A DNA stretch of 64,000 nucleotides. Origin: JBBROS01 sp965199595. Its GTDB lineage: Bacteria; Pseudomonadota; Alphaproteobacteria; Acetobacterales; Acetobacteraceae. Numbering within the stretch: position 1 is the first letter of the stretch; the number at the start of each line of letters is the position of its first letter. The position numbers and the translations under genes were made by a program. A model generated the notes under the pieces. The model saw only the letters and a list, made by a program, of their open reading frames with translations, made no database searches and had not been told where the DNA came from. Of the stretch, positions 56,393 through 63,743 are shown in pieces. The stretch is taken from NCBI GenBank assembly GCA_965199595.1, contig OZ241182.1:1736001-1800000 (forward strand), in the 5' to 3' direction.

Positions 56393-57580
56393 ATGCAGAT
56401 GCCGCCTCTCGAACCCTTCACCGTCCTGGTTGTCTCGGCCCTGGTCATCGGCTTCTCGGGTGCCGTGCTGATCCTGGCGCGCGGGCGCGACCGCAGCGCG
56501 CTGCCGCTGGCGCTGTGGGGCGCGGCCATGCTGGCGGGTGCTGCCGGCATGGCGCTGCTGACGCTTGTGCCGTTCATCGACTGGCCGGCCCGGATGATGG
56601 GCAATGTGGCGATCCTGGCCGGGCTGGCCCTGTCATGGACCGGAGCGCGGATCTTTGCCGGGCGACGCTTCCGGCCGGTGCTGGCGTGCGGCGGGGCTGG
56701 GGCCTGGCTGGTGGTGTTCGTGGCATCGCTGGGCCGTGCCGAATACGTCGCCACGCTGTTCGGGTTCCTGCTGGGCCCCGGCTATGTCCTCGCGACCGCC
56801 GCCGAGCTGTGGCGCGGCCGTGCCGAGCACCTGCCGAGCCGGATGGTGGCCGTGGCGGCGCTGGTGGTGCATGCCGCGGTGTATCTGGTGCTGGCCGCTT
56901 CCAGCGTCCTGTTGCCGGTGGTGGTGACATCGGAGCCGCTGTTCATCGCACTGGTCCTCGAGGCACTGCTCCACACCACCGGGATGGCCTTCCTGTTCCT
57001 CGCGCTGATGAAGGAGCGCGCGGAGCTGCGGTCCACCATGCATCTCCGCAGCCTGGCGTTGCGGGATGGGCTCACCGGTCTGGGCAACCGGCGCCATTTC
57101 GACGAGCTGCTGGGGCGTGAATACCAGGCGGCCATGCGGACGCGCAGTCCGCTGGCACTGCTGATGATCGACGTCGATCATTTCAAGGCGTTCAACGACA
57201 CGTATGGCCACCTGGCCGGCGATGAGAGCCTCAAGGCCGTGGCGGCGGCGATGAAGGCCGCCGTGCTGCGGGGCGGCGACATGCTCGTGCGCTATGGCGG
57301 CGAGGAGTTCGTGGTGCTGTTGCCGCAGACCACGCTGGCGGGCGGCCTCGCCGTCGCGGAGGCGGTCCGGACCCGGGTCGAGCAACTCCGGGTGAGGCAC
57401 AGCCGCAGCGCGCATGGGGCGGTGACCGTGAGCATCGGCGTCGCCGCGATCATCCCGCACCCCGGCGATCGGCACCCGCGCAACCTCATGGAAGCGGCGG
57501 ACCGCGCCCTGTATCAGGCGAAGCTTGCCGGGCGGAACCAGTGCCAGGGGATCGACATGCAGGCCGGCAGTGAAGCCTAG
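56393..57580 (+). CDS. Diguanylate cyclase (GGDEF) with membrane sensor
   Basis: A 395-residue protein: six or seven membrane helices in the first ~210 residues, a short linker helix (LMKERAELRSTMHLRSLALRDGLTGLGNRRHF), then a GGDEF domain making c-di-GMP. The active site reads GGEEF (302-306) and the I-site RGGD (293-296) stands five residues before it, so the enzyme should be feedback inhibited by its product. MIDVDHFKAFNDTYGH carries the metal aspartate. It lies close to bcsA, whose PilZ domain senses c-di-GMP. The start is uncertain (ATG 56393, 56399, 56348 or GTG 56324). The gene is bracketed by two inverted copies of a palindromic element. Confidence 0.92.
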   Translation: MQMPPLEPFTVLVVSALVIGFSGAVLILARGRDRSALPLALWGAAMLAGAAGMALLTLVPFIDWPARMMGNVAILAGLALSWTGARIFAGRRFRPVLACGGAGAWLVVFVASLGRAEYVATLFGFLLGPGYVLATAAELWRGRAEHLPSRMVAVAALVVHAAVYLVLAASSVLLPVVVTSEPLFIALVLEALLHTTGMAFLFLALMKERAELRSTMHLRSLALRDGLTGLGNRRHFDELLGREYQAAMRTRSPLALLMIDVDHFKAFNDTYGHLAGDESLKAVAAAMKAAVLRGGDMLVRYGGEEFVVLLPQTTLAGGLAVAEAVRTRVEQLRVRHSRSAHGAVTVSIGVAAIIPHPGDRHPRNLMEAADRALYQAKLAGRNQCQGIDMQAGSEA

Positions 57581-57631
57581 GCATCATCCCGCGGGATGCC
57601 CTTGCATTCCGTGAAAAAAGATGATGCGTCT
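57581..57631 (-). repeat. Palindromic ~50-bp element, copy B (inverted)
   Basis: A 51-base copy of the 56262-56310 element in the opposite orientation, starting directly after the cyclase stop codon. Outer arms GCATCATC/GATGATGC and the inner TGCAAGGGC core (read on the minus strand) are conserved between the copies. It may also serve as a transcription end for the cyclase gene. Confidence 0.75.
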
Positions 57632-57644
57632 TCAAAGAGTCCTA

Positions 57645-57680
57645 GGCAGACTTCCGTGGCACAAGCCACGAAAGTCTGCC
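57645..57680. other. 36-base hairpin before the glycine-rich protein gene
   Basis: GGCAGACTTCCGTGGC and GCCACGAAAGTCTGCC pair over 16 positions (one mismatch or wobble) around an ACAA loop. It lies 13 bases after palindromic element B and 89 bases before the glycine-rich gene. No T run follows, so it may be a Rho-independent-like stop without U tract, an attenuator or an RNA-stability element. Confidence 0.6.
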
Positions 57681-57769
57681 CAGGCGTGGCGCTGGTCAAT
57701 CGGCAGCTCGATGCGGGCCGTTATCATCGGCCGCTACAATCGAAACATATGCATAGGAAATACCAAGTT

Positions 57770-58168
57770 ATGCTCAGACGATCGAGACACCTGACGGCTT
57801 GCTGCGTCCTGGCGCTGTTGGTCTCGGCGACAGCGGCATCAGCAGAGTGCGTCGGCTACGCCGGACCTGGGGGGCCGTGCTCGATGGGACCAGGTGGCGG
57901 ATTATCGATGGGTCCAGGCGGCGGCTTGTCGATGGGGCCGGGCGGTGGCTTGTCGATGGGGCCGGGCGGTGGTCTGTCCATGGGCCCTGGCGGCGGCCTG
58001 TCGATGGGACCAGGCGGCGGTCTGTCCATGGGCCCTGGTGGTGGCCTGTCGATGGGACCGGGCGGTGGTCTGTCCATGGGTCCTGGCGGCGGCCTGTCGA
58101 TGGGACCAGGTGGCGGCTTGTCGAATGGCCCAAGTCACTGGCGTCGCGTTCCCAACCAGAACGAATAG
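57770..58168 (+). CDS. Secreted glycine-rich repeat protein (10 x SMGPGGGL)
   Basis: A 132-residue protein with a clear signal peptide (LRRSRHLTACCVLALLVSATAASA, cleavage before ECVG). The mature part is CVGYAGPGGPC followed by ten perfect SMGPGGGL octapeptides, SNGPSHW and a short polar tail. The two cysteines before the repeats could form a disulfide or anchor. ATG 57770 follows AGGAAA at 9 bases; ATG 57749 is an alternative. Similar S-x-GPGGG repeat proteins are known to me from other alphaproteobacteria as hypothetical proteins; none has a function I can name. Position beside a cellulose/c-di-GMP locus suggests a matrix or envelope role (inference). Confidence 0.75.
   Translation: MLRRSRHLTACCVLALLVSATAASAECVGYAGPGGPCSMGPGGGLSMGPGGGLSMGPGGGLSMGPGGGLSMGPGGGLSMGPGGGLSMGPGGGLSMGPGGGLSMGPGGGLSMGPGGGLSNGPSHWRRVPNQNE
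57881..58120 (+). repeat. Ten 24-bp tandem repeats
   Basis: Ten in-phase 24-base units (consensus TCGATGGGNCCNGGNGGNGG plus CNTG) encode SMGPGGGL. Units differ only at synonymous positions, while the protein is perfectly regular, so the protein repeat is under selection or homogenised. Because 24 is a multiple of 3, all six frames stay open across the array. Confidence 0.95.
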
Positions 58169-58228
58169 CCGGAACCCTGCCTGATGGCGGGCCCGCCACG
58201 GCCTGGATCAGAGCCGTCGGCCACCGCC

Positions 58229-59362
58229 TCACAGGTCGCGGAGGATCGACGGGATTGCCGTTTTGACCTGGAAGTAGCCGCGGGTGGCGCGCGGCCAGGT
58301 GCGCTCGTCCCAGCTGCGCCGCACTTGCACGCAGCCTTCGGGCAGGGCCGCGGCGGAGGGGCCGGCCGGGGCGTAGGCGGTGATGACGGGCAGGTCGCCG
58401 GCCCAGCCTTCTTCGGCCGGTTTGGCCGGGCAGTCGAAACAGGCGGCGGCGCGGGCCAGGCCATCGGCCAGCGCCTGGTCATCGGCGTGGCGCACGAGCG
58501 CCGCCGCGCCGGGTGCATGGGCCGGGAGGATCGCGACGGCCGAGACCCGCGCCGGGTCGAGCGGCAGGGTTTCGGGGCAGAGGTCGTCGAGATGCAGCAG
58601 CAGCGCCACGTCGCCCTTCGGGAGAGGTGCGGTTCTGGGCAGCGGGAGGGTGGGGGCGTGCAGCTCCTCCTCCAACGGCACCGGGTTCTCGTTCAGGCCG
58701 GTGGGGGAGAAGCGGCCGCCGGTGTAGCGGCGGATGTTCTCCGCGCGCGCGGCATAGGCCTTGCCGCGGGTATGCAGGCCGGCGACCCAGCGCCAGGAGA
58801 GGGTGTTGCTGGCCGGGTCGCCGTCGATGAGGTGGCGGAGGAAGAAGTCGGCGCCCAGCGACCAGGGCAGCCGCAGCGTGAAGATCCAGATGGAGGCAAA
58901 CCACATGCGGCTGTGATTGTGCAGCCAGCCGGTCTCCACCAGTTCCTGCGCCCAGTCGTCGAACCCGTCGATCCCCGTGTGGCCCGCCACCGCATCCGCG
59001 AACACCCGGCGCAGGCCGGACTGCGCCGCGAGGCGGTCACGGTCTCGCACCAGAAGGTGCTGGTAGTTGGTCCAGATCGCCGGGTGGGTTTCGAGGTGCC
59101 CCTTGAAGTAGGTGCGCCAGAACACCTCCTCGACGAACTTGCCGGCCTTGTCTGCACCATGCGCGCCGAGGGCGGCGGCGACCACCTCCGGCTCCGTCAG
59201 CAGGCGGCGGCGCAGATAGGGCGAGAGCGCCGTGGTGGTCGGCACCTGGTCTGGCCCGTGGTCGGTGTTGCGGCCGGCAGCATAGGTGGCCCCGAGCTGC
59301 GGGACCAGTGCCTCCAGCTTTGCCAGCCCGGCGGCGCGTGTCAGCACGAAGTCCCGGCTCAT
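58229..59362 (-). CDS. Photolyase/cryptochrome-like flavoprotein, apparently permuted
   Basis: A 377-residue protein with the photolyase FAD domain at the N-terminus: TTTALSPYLRRRLLTEPEVV, FVEEVFWRTYFKGHLETHPAIW, GWLHNHSRMWFASIWIF and LIDGDPASNTLSWRWVAGL. In ordinary photolyases an antenna (Rossmann-like) domain of about 130-200 residues precedes this. Here the N-terminal domain is missing and a ~140-residue alpha/beta segment follows instead (GDVALLLHLDDLCPE, VSAVAILPAHAPG, LPVITAYAP, ending GYFQVKTAIPSIL), which looks like the antenna domain moved to the end. Light-dependent repair or signalling is possible. The start overlaps the stop of the WrbA-like gene (ATGA), so they are co-expressed. 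Confidence 0.8.
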   Translation of the reverse strand: MSRDFVLTRAAGLAKLEALVPQLGATYAAGRNTDHGPDQVPTTTALSPYLRRRLLTEPEVVAAALGAHGADKAGKFVEEVFWRTYFKGHLETHPAIWTNYQHLLVRDRDRLAAQSGLRRVFADAVAGHTGIDGFDDWAQELVETGWLHNHSRMWFASIWIFTLRLPWSLGADFFLRHLIDGDPASNTLSWRWVAGLHTRGKAYAARAENIRRYTGGRFSPTGLNENPVPLEEELHAPTLPLPRTAPLPKGDVALLLHLDDLCPETLPLDPARVSAVAILPAHAPGAAALVRHADDQALADGLARAAACFDCPAKPAEEGWAGDLPVITAYAPAGPSAAALPEGCVQVRRSWDERTWPRATRGYFQVKTAIPSILRDL

Positions 59363-60021
59363 GCCCGGCCCGGCATCTCACCCGCCGCCACCAGCGCCCG
59401 CGCGATCGAGGCGGTGCGGCGGGCCTGGTGGCGAGCTGCATCCAGATCCTCCGGCCGCGGCGGGCTATTCTCCGCACCCACGATGGCGGAGGCGCCATAG
59501 GGCGAACCGGCCTCCAGCATGGCCTCGTCCGTATAGCCCGTCGGCACGATCACCATGCCGAGATGGGCCATGGGGGCATAGAGTGACAGCGTGACGATCT
59601 CGGTGCCGCCGTGGGGCCAGGACGCGGTGGCGAAGGCGCCGCCGACCTTGCCGGCCAGCGCACCCTTCTTCCACTGCGCGCCAAGCTGGTCGAAAAACGC
59701 CTTCAGCTCCGTTGCCATGGCGCCGAAGTAGCAGGGTGTGCCGAACAGGATGGCGTCGGCCCACTCCGCGTCTTCCGCGGTGGGGGCTTCGTAGAGCGCA
59801 TTCTGGCGCCTGGCATTGTCGAGCCAGCCCTCGGCCTTCGCCATCACCGCTTCATCCACCACCTCCCGTGCCCGGCGCAGGCGGACCGTCACGCCATCCG
59901 CCCGGGCGGCCTCCGCCGCAGCCTTGGCCAGGGTCTCGGTGGCGCCGGAGCGGGAGTAGAACACGATCAGCAGTCGGGTGGCGTCGGGCAAAGGGGGCAT
60001 CCATGACAGGGTTGGCGCCAT
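59359..60021 (-). CDS. wrbA: WrbA-like NAD(P)H:quinone oxidoreductase
   Basis: A 220-residue flavodoxin-fold protein of the WrbA type. FMN-binding FYSRSGATETLAKAAAEAA, then ADAILFGTPCYFGAMATELKAFFDQLGAQWKKGALAGKVGGAF and HGGTEIV are typical. It makes two-electron reductions of quinones. Start is ATG 60021 or ATG 60000 (no clear ribosome site for either). Coupled to the photolyase-like flavoprotein downstream. Confidence 0.85.
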   Translation of the reverse strand: MAPTLSWMPPLPDATRLLIVFYSRSGATETLAKAAAEAARADGVTVRLRRAREVVDEAVMAKAEGWLDNARRQNALYEAPTAEDAEWADAILFGTPCYFGAMATELKAFFDQLGAQWKKGALAGKVGGAFATASWPHGGTEIVTLSLYAPMAHLGMVIVPTGYTDEAMLEAGSPYGASAIVGAENSPPRPEDLDAARHQARRTASIARALVAAGEMPGRA

Positions 60022-60082
60022 AGATGATGCGCTTGCCGGGTTCGGTAAGGCATGGTGCAGCTCGGCTTGCGTGTAGGGCGGA

Positions 60083-60399
60083 ATGATCGCGCTGAACCGG
60101 CCATGGCGGGTCCTGCCGCTGGCCCTGGGGTTCGACCAATGGCCTTCCGTGCTGTGCGTGGGGGATGGACGCGTGGTGGTCCGGCTTGCGGACGGGACGG
60201 TGACCCGGGCCGATTGCGGCACCGCGCGGATGGGGAGCCCGAAATATCCGGCACCGCCGGCAAGCCCGCCGCACCGCCCAGCGAGACCCAGGCGTTCCTG
60301 CGCCAGGTGCAGATGGAAGTTTCAGCGGCGCTTGGGGGGCTTGCAGCCGGACCCAGACGGGGTGGCGCTTACGCGCGGGGCGTGAACATCACCGTCTGA
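60083..60399 (+). pseudogene. Possible frameshifted small gene
   Basis: The frame from ATG 60083 has coding-like codons (about 50 residues, FDQWPSVLCVGDGRVVVRL-like) and then turns into arginine-rich noise. From about 60235 the neighbouring frame takes over with a coding-like stretch (KPAAPPSETQAFLRQVQMEV) to a stop at 60399. Together they would make a ~105-residue protein if one frameshift near 60230-60245 were corrected. No family was recognised. It could also be chance. Confidence 0.3.
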
Positions 60400-60416
60400 G
60401 GGCCTGAAATCAGAGT

Positions 60417-60509
<93 letters not shown>

Positions 60510-60583
60510 GCATAGATAGGGTTTGCAATCCACACCGTTTGCCCGGCCCTTCTAGCGGGCCCGGAGACTGCGGTCAAACGGCC

Positions 60584-61207
60584 TCAGCTGAGGGCGACGG
60601 TGAAGCCCTTGTGGGTGCCGGGCCGGGCCATCATCGTGTTGTACCAGCGCTGCACGTTCGGGTAGTCGGCCAGATCGACCTTGTGCCGCTCGTGGCGCCA
60701 GGCCCAGCCGATGATGGCGAAATCGGCGACCGAGATGGCGCCGGCGACGAAGGGCACGGTGGCCAGGCGGCGGTCCAGCACGCCGTAGAGGCGGTTGGTT
60801 TCCTTCATGTAGCGATTGAGGCCATAGGTGCGGTCCGCCTCGTTCACCGTCAGGAAATGGTGCACCTGGCCCGGCATCGGTCCGAAACCACCCATCTGCC
60901 ACATCAGCCATTCCAGCACCGGCACCCGCTCGCGCAGATCAGCCGGCAGGAACTGGCCGGTCTTTTCGCCGAGATACAGCAGGATAGCGCCCGACTCGAA
61001 GATGGAGATGGGGGTTCCGCCGGGTCCGTCGGGGTCCACCAGGGCGGGGATGCGGTTGTTCGGGCTGATTGCCAGGAAGTCGGGCTTGAACTGCTGGTCC
61101 TTCGTGATGTCGACCACCTTGACCGTATAGGGCAGGCCCATCTCCTCCAGCGCGACGCTGATCTTGCGACCGTTTGGGGTGTTCCAGGTATGCAGCTCGA
61201 TCATCAT
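60584..61207 (-). CDS. Glutathione S-transferase, Nu class (YfcG/YghU-like)
   Basis: A 207-residue GST. The thioredoxin-like domain (1-85) has TPNGRKISVALEEMGLPYTV and SPNNRIPALVDPDGPGG-x-SIFESGAILLYLGEKTG, the YfcG signature with the Asn-Asn-(K/R)-Ile-Pro and Glu-Ser-Gly glutathione contacts. The C-terminal helical domain has ISVADFAIIGWAWRHE. Nu-class enzymes act as disulfide reductases. The start may be either of two adjacent ATGs (61207, 61204). Confidence 0.9.
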   Translation of the reverse strand: MMIELHTWNTPNGRKISVALEEMGLPYTVKVVDITKDQQFKPDFLAISPNNRIPALVDPDGPGGTPISIFESGAILLYLGEKTGQFLPADLRERVPVLEWLMWQMGGFGPMPGQVHHFLTVNEADRTYGLNRYMKETNRLYGVLDRRLATVPFVAGAISVADFAIIGWAWRHERHKVDLADYPNVQRWYNTMMARPGTHKGFTVALS

Positions 61208-61337
61208 GGCCTCCGGCTTGGGTTGCGGAGGCTATGCCCGGGGCTGCGGGGCGGCAAGCAGCGGTGTGGCGTCGGAGCTGCGCGAGCGAGGCAACTCCGG
61301 GCGGCGGCGCTTTCTGGGTGGCGCGCGGCAGGCCGCC

Positions 61338-61877
61338 TCACAGCACCGCGAACCAGACCAGGGCGCCATACAGCGCCGCCGTCAGCGCGAGCACCAGGTA
61401 GGGGCTGGACCACCGCAGCATGAAAGCGGTGGTCGCCCCCGCCGTGGCGAGCTGCAGCAAGCCAGCCCCATCGGCCAGCATCACCCGAAGCCCGCCCGCG
61501 AAGATCAGCCCGATCGCCACCGGACGCAGGCCGCTCTCGATCGCCCGGCGCAGCGGCGCCTGCCCGCCCCGGTGCCACCACAGCCCGGCGCCATACAGCA
61601 GCAGCGAGGAGGGCACATACAGTGACAGCGCCGCCACCAGCGCGCCCAGAAACCCCGCGGCCTTCCAGCCCACCAGCGCGGCGACCAGCGAGCCCGGGCC
61701 AGGCGCGGCGCGCGAGATGGCGAACAGGTCCACGAACTCCCGCGCGCTCATCCAGCCATGCACATCGACGGCCTGGCGCTGCATCTCGGCAAAGATCGCG
61801 GTGCCGCCGCCGATGGAAACGAAGGAGAGCGGGACGAAGACAAACGCGATGGCAAACAGCCGGCCCAGTTCACCCAT
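61338..61877 (-). CDS. chrA: Chromate transporter, second half (ChrA-like)
   Basis: A 179-residue membrane protein equal to one half of ChrA. It has the FVSIGGGTAIFAEMQRQAVD opening (parallel to FGGG in the partner), then EFVDLFAISRAAPGPGSLVAALVG, where the partner has ALTQVMPGPNAVNLALFIG. About five to six membrane helices. ATG 61877 is preferred; GTG 61886 is possible. It overlaps the upstream half by 8 bases. Short-chain chromate transporters work as such pairs. Confidence 0.87.
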   Translation of the reverse strand: MGELGRLFAIAFVFVPLSFVSIGGGTAIFAEMQRQAVDVHGWMSAREFVDLFAISRAAPGPGSLVAALVGWKAAGFLGALVAALSLYVPSSLLLYGAGLWWHRGGQAPLRRAIESGLRPVAIGLIFAGGLRVMLADGAGLLQLATAGATTAFMLRWSSPYLVLALTAALYGALVWFAVL

Positions 61878-62430
61878 TGCGGGCACGCCAGCTCAGCCAC
61901 ACGCTCAACGGCCCGAGCGTGAACACCACCGGCAGCATGGGCCATTGCAGCACGCCGACGGTGACGAACACGGCACCGGCCACAAGGAATGGAAGCAGCC
62001 CTCGCATGCGCAGGCTGGAGCGGATGCCCATGACGAGCGTCATGCCCACGCCCGCCGCCGCCATGCCGGAGAGCACGGACTGTATCCCGTGCAGGCCCGA
62101 GATGGCGCCATAGCCCGCGGCCAGCGCCAGGATGAGCAGGAATGGCGGGAACAGGATGCCGAACCCGGCCACGGTGAACCCCGGGCCACCCCGCAGCGTC
62201 TGCCCGATGAACAGCGCCAGGTTCACAGCATTGGGACCCGGCATCACCTGCGTCAGCGCGACGCCGGCCATGAACTGCTCCTCGGACATCCAGGCCCGGC
62301 GGCGAACCACCTCCTGATGGATCCAGCCCGAGAGGCCACCGCCGAAGCTGGTCATCCCCAGCCTGGAGAAAACACCCAGCAGGTCCCCAAGCGTGACCGT
62401 GTGGGTCAGTTCACCGCGGGTCTGATCCAC
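61870..62430 (-). CDS. chrA: Chromate transporter, first half (ChrA-like)
   Basis: A 186-residue membrane protein with LGMTSFGGGLSGWIHQEVVRRRAWMSEEQFMAGVALTQVMPGPNAVNLALFIG, the ChrA N-domain signature, and about five membrane helices. The start is taken as GTG 62430, with GGAGG 7 bases upstream; frames starting further upstream run through non-family sequence. Together with the downstream half it would export chromate or import sulfate-like oxyanions. Confidence 0.87.
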   Translation of the reverse strand: MDQTRGELTHTVTLGDLLGVFSRLGMTSFGGGLSGWIHQEVVRRRAWMSEEQFMAGVALTQVMPGPNAVNLALFIGQTLRGGPGFTVAGFGILFPPFLLILALAAGYGAISGLHGIQSVLSGMAAAGVGMTLVMGIRSSLRMRGLLPFLVAGAVFVTVGVLQWPMLPVVFTLGPLSVWLSWRARNG

Positions 62431-62670
62431 GTCGCGACCTCCAGAAGCCCCTGGTCGCCTGGCCGGCGGCCGATCAGCAGATAGACTTGCGACATGCCAT
62501 TCGGCCCCGCACGGCCCGGAATGGTGGCGCAGAAGACGTTGAACACGGCGCTGCCGGTCTCGGCAAGGCCGGCGGGCACTCCCCCGGGGGGCGGCGGGGG
62601 CGGATAGCAGGTCGAACGTGGCGTGGCTGCCGGGCTTGTGCATTTTCATCACCAGCCTGTGCTTCAGCAT
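62406..62670 (-). pseudogene. Possible frameshifted small gene upstream of chrA
   Basis: On the minus strand, ATG 62670 opens a coding-like frame (KMHKPGSHATFDLLSAPAA) that fails at a C/G homopolymer run near 62580-62605. The adjacent frame then continues with coding-like, GC3-rich codons (AETGSAVFNVFCATIPGRAG, then MSQVYLLIGRRPGDQGLLEV) to TGA at 62406, 25 bases inside chrA. A single indel in the run would give one ~88-residue protein; alternatively a 57-residue protein starts at GTG 62579. No family recognised. Confidence 0.4.
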
Positions 62671-62741
62671 GGTAAGCGATGGCCCGAGGCCGGCGACGGA
62701 CGTGCGCGCCCGGCCGCCCCTGCCACTGTTAAGGATGAGCC

Positions 62742-63731
62742 ATGCCCCGTTATCTCGTGACCGGCGGGGCCGGTTATGTTGGAAGTCACCTGGTCGCCCT
62801 GCTGCTGGAGCGGGGGGCGGCCGTGACCGTGCTCGACAACCTGCGCACCGGGCACCGGGCGGCGGTGCTGCCGGGCGCACGGCTGGTCACGCGGGATATT
62901 GCCGCACTGCCGGCGCTGGATGCGGTGCTGGCGGAGGGGCCGTGGAACGCCGTGTTCCACTTCGCGGCGCTGTCGCTGGTGGGGGAGAGCATGCGGGACC
63001 CGCTGCGTTACCTCGCAGACAATGCGGGGGATGGGATGCGGCTGATCCAGGCCTGCGTCCGCCACCAGGTGCCCCGGTTTATCCTGAGTTCCACGGCGGC
63101 GGTGTTCGGGGAGCCGGAGACCGTGCCGATCCCGGAGGAGGCGCGGTTCGCCCCCACCTCGCCCTATGGCGACGCCAAGCTGATGCTGGAGCGGGCGCTG
63201 TTCTGGGCCGGGCAGGCGCATGGCCTGCGCAGCGCCGTGCTGCGATACTTCAACGCCGCGGGGGCTGATCCGGCGGGGCGCCTGGGCGAGCACCATGATC
63301 CCGAGACCCACCTCATCCCGCTTGCGATCGACGCGGCGCTGGGCCGCCGGCCGCCGCTTACGGTGTTTGGCACCGACTATCCCACACCCGATGGAACCTG
63401 CATCCGCGACTACGTGCATGTAACCGACCTGGCCGACGCGCACCTGCTCGCGCTGAACCAGCTTGATGGCGGCAGCGTGACGTTCAACCTGGGCAATGGT
63501 GAAGGCCACTCGGTGCGGGAGGTGCTGGACTCCGTCGCCCGGGTGCTGGGTCGCCCGGTCCCGGTTGAGAACGGCGCGCGGCGGGCCGGTGACCCGGCGG
63601 TTCTCGTCGCGTCCTCCGCCCGGATCCGTGCCGCGGGATGGACACCTCGCTTTGCCGCCCTGGACGAGATCGTGCGGACCGCGGCGGCCTGGCGGCAGGC
63701 GCATCCCGGCGGCTACGGTGCGCTATCGTAG
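62742..63731 (+). CDS. galE: UDP-glucose 4-epimerase
   Basis: A 329-residue SDR-family epimerase. NAD motif GGAGYVGSH (8-16), catalytic SSTAAVFG and Tyr142-x3-Lys146 in SPYGDAK, LRYFNAAGADPAGRLGEHHDPETHLIP, and GTDYPTPDGTCIRDYVHVTDLADAH, all GalE signatures. It makes UDP-galactose from UDP-glucose for envelope polysaccharides. Convergent with a glycosyltransferase gene, which fits. The Leloir genes are not nearby. Confidence 0.93.
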   Translation: MPRYLVTGGAGYVGSHLVALLLERGAAVTVLDNLRTGHRAAVLPGARLVTRDIAALPALDAVLAEGPWNAVFHFAALSLVGESMRDPLRYLADNAGDGMRLIQACVRHQVPRFILSSTAAVFGEPETVPIPEEARFAPTSPYGDAKLMLERALFWAGQAHGLRSAVLRYFNAAGADPAGRLGEHHDPETHLIPLAIDAALGRRPPLTVFGTDYPTPDGTCIRDYVHVTDLADAHLLALNQLDGGSVTFNLGNGEGHSVREVLDSVARVLGRPVPVENGARRAGDPAVLVASSARIRAAGWTPRFAALDEIVRTAAAWRQAHPGGYGALS

Positions 63732-63743
63732 CGGCTTCAAGGC

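Noticed and set aside
56262..57631. Insertion sequence carrying the cyclase.
   Set aside because: No transposase and no target-site duplication was seen; only the inverted flanking elements are supported.
57881..58120. Tandem repeats as a CRISPR array.
   Set aside because: Units are contiguous, without unique spacers, and encode a regular peptide; no cas genes are present.
57856..58138. Proline-rich and tryptophan-rich open frames across the 24-bp repeats on both strands.
   Set aside because: A 24-bp repeat keeps all frames open automatically; only the frame with a signal peptide and ribosome site is credible.
58185..58198. Palindrome TGGCGGGCCCGCCA between convergent genes as a terminator.
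   Set aside because: It has no loop and no T run, and such GC palindromes are expected by chance at this base composition.
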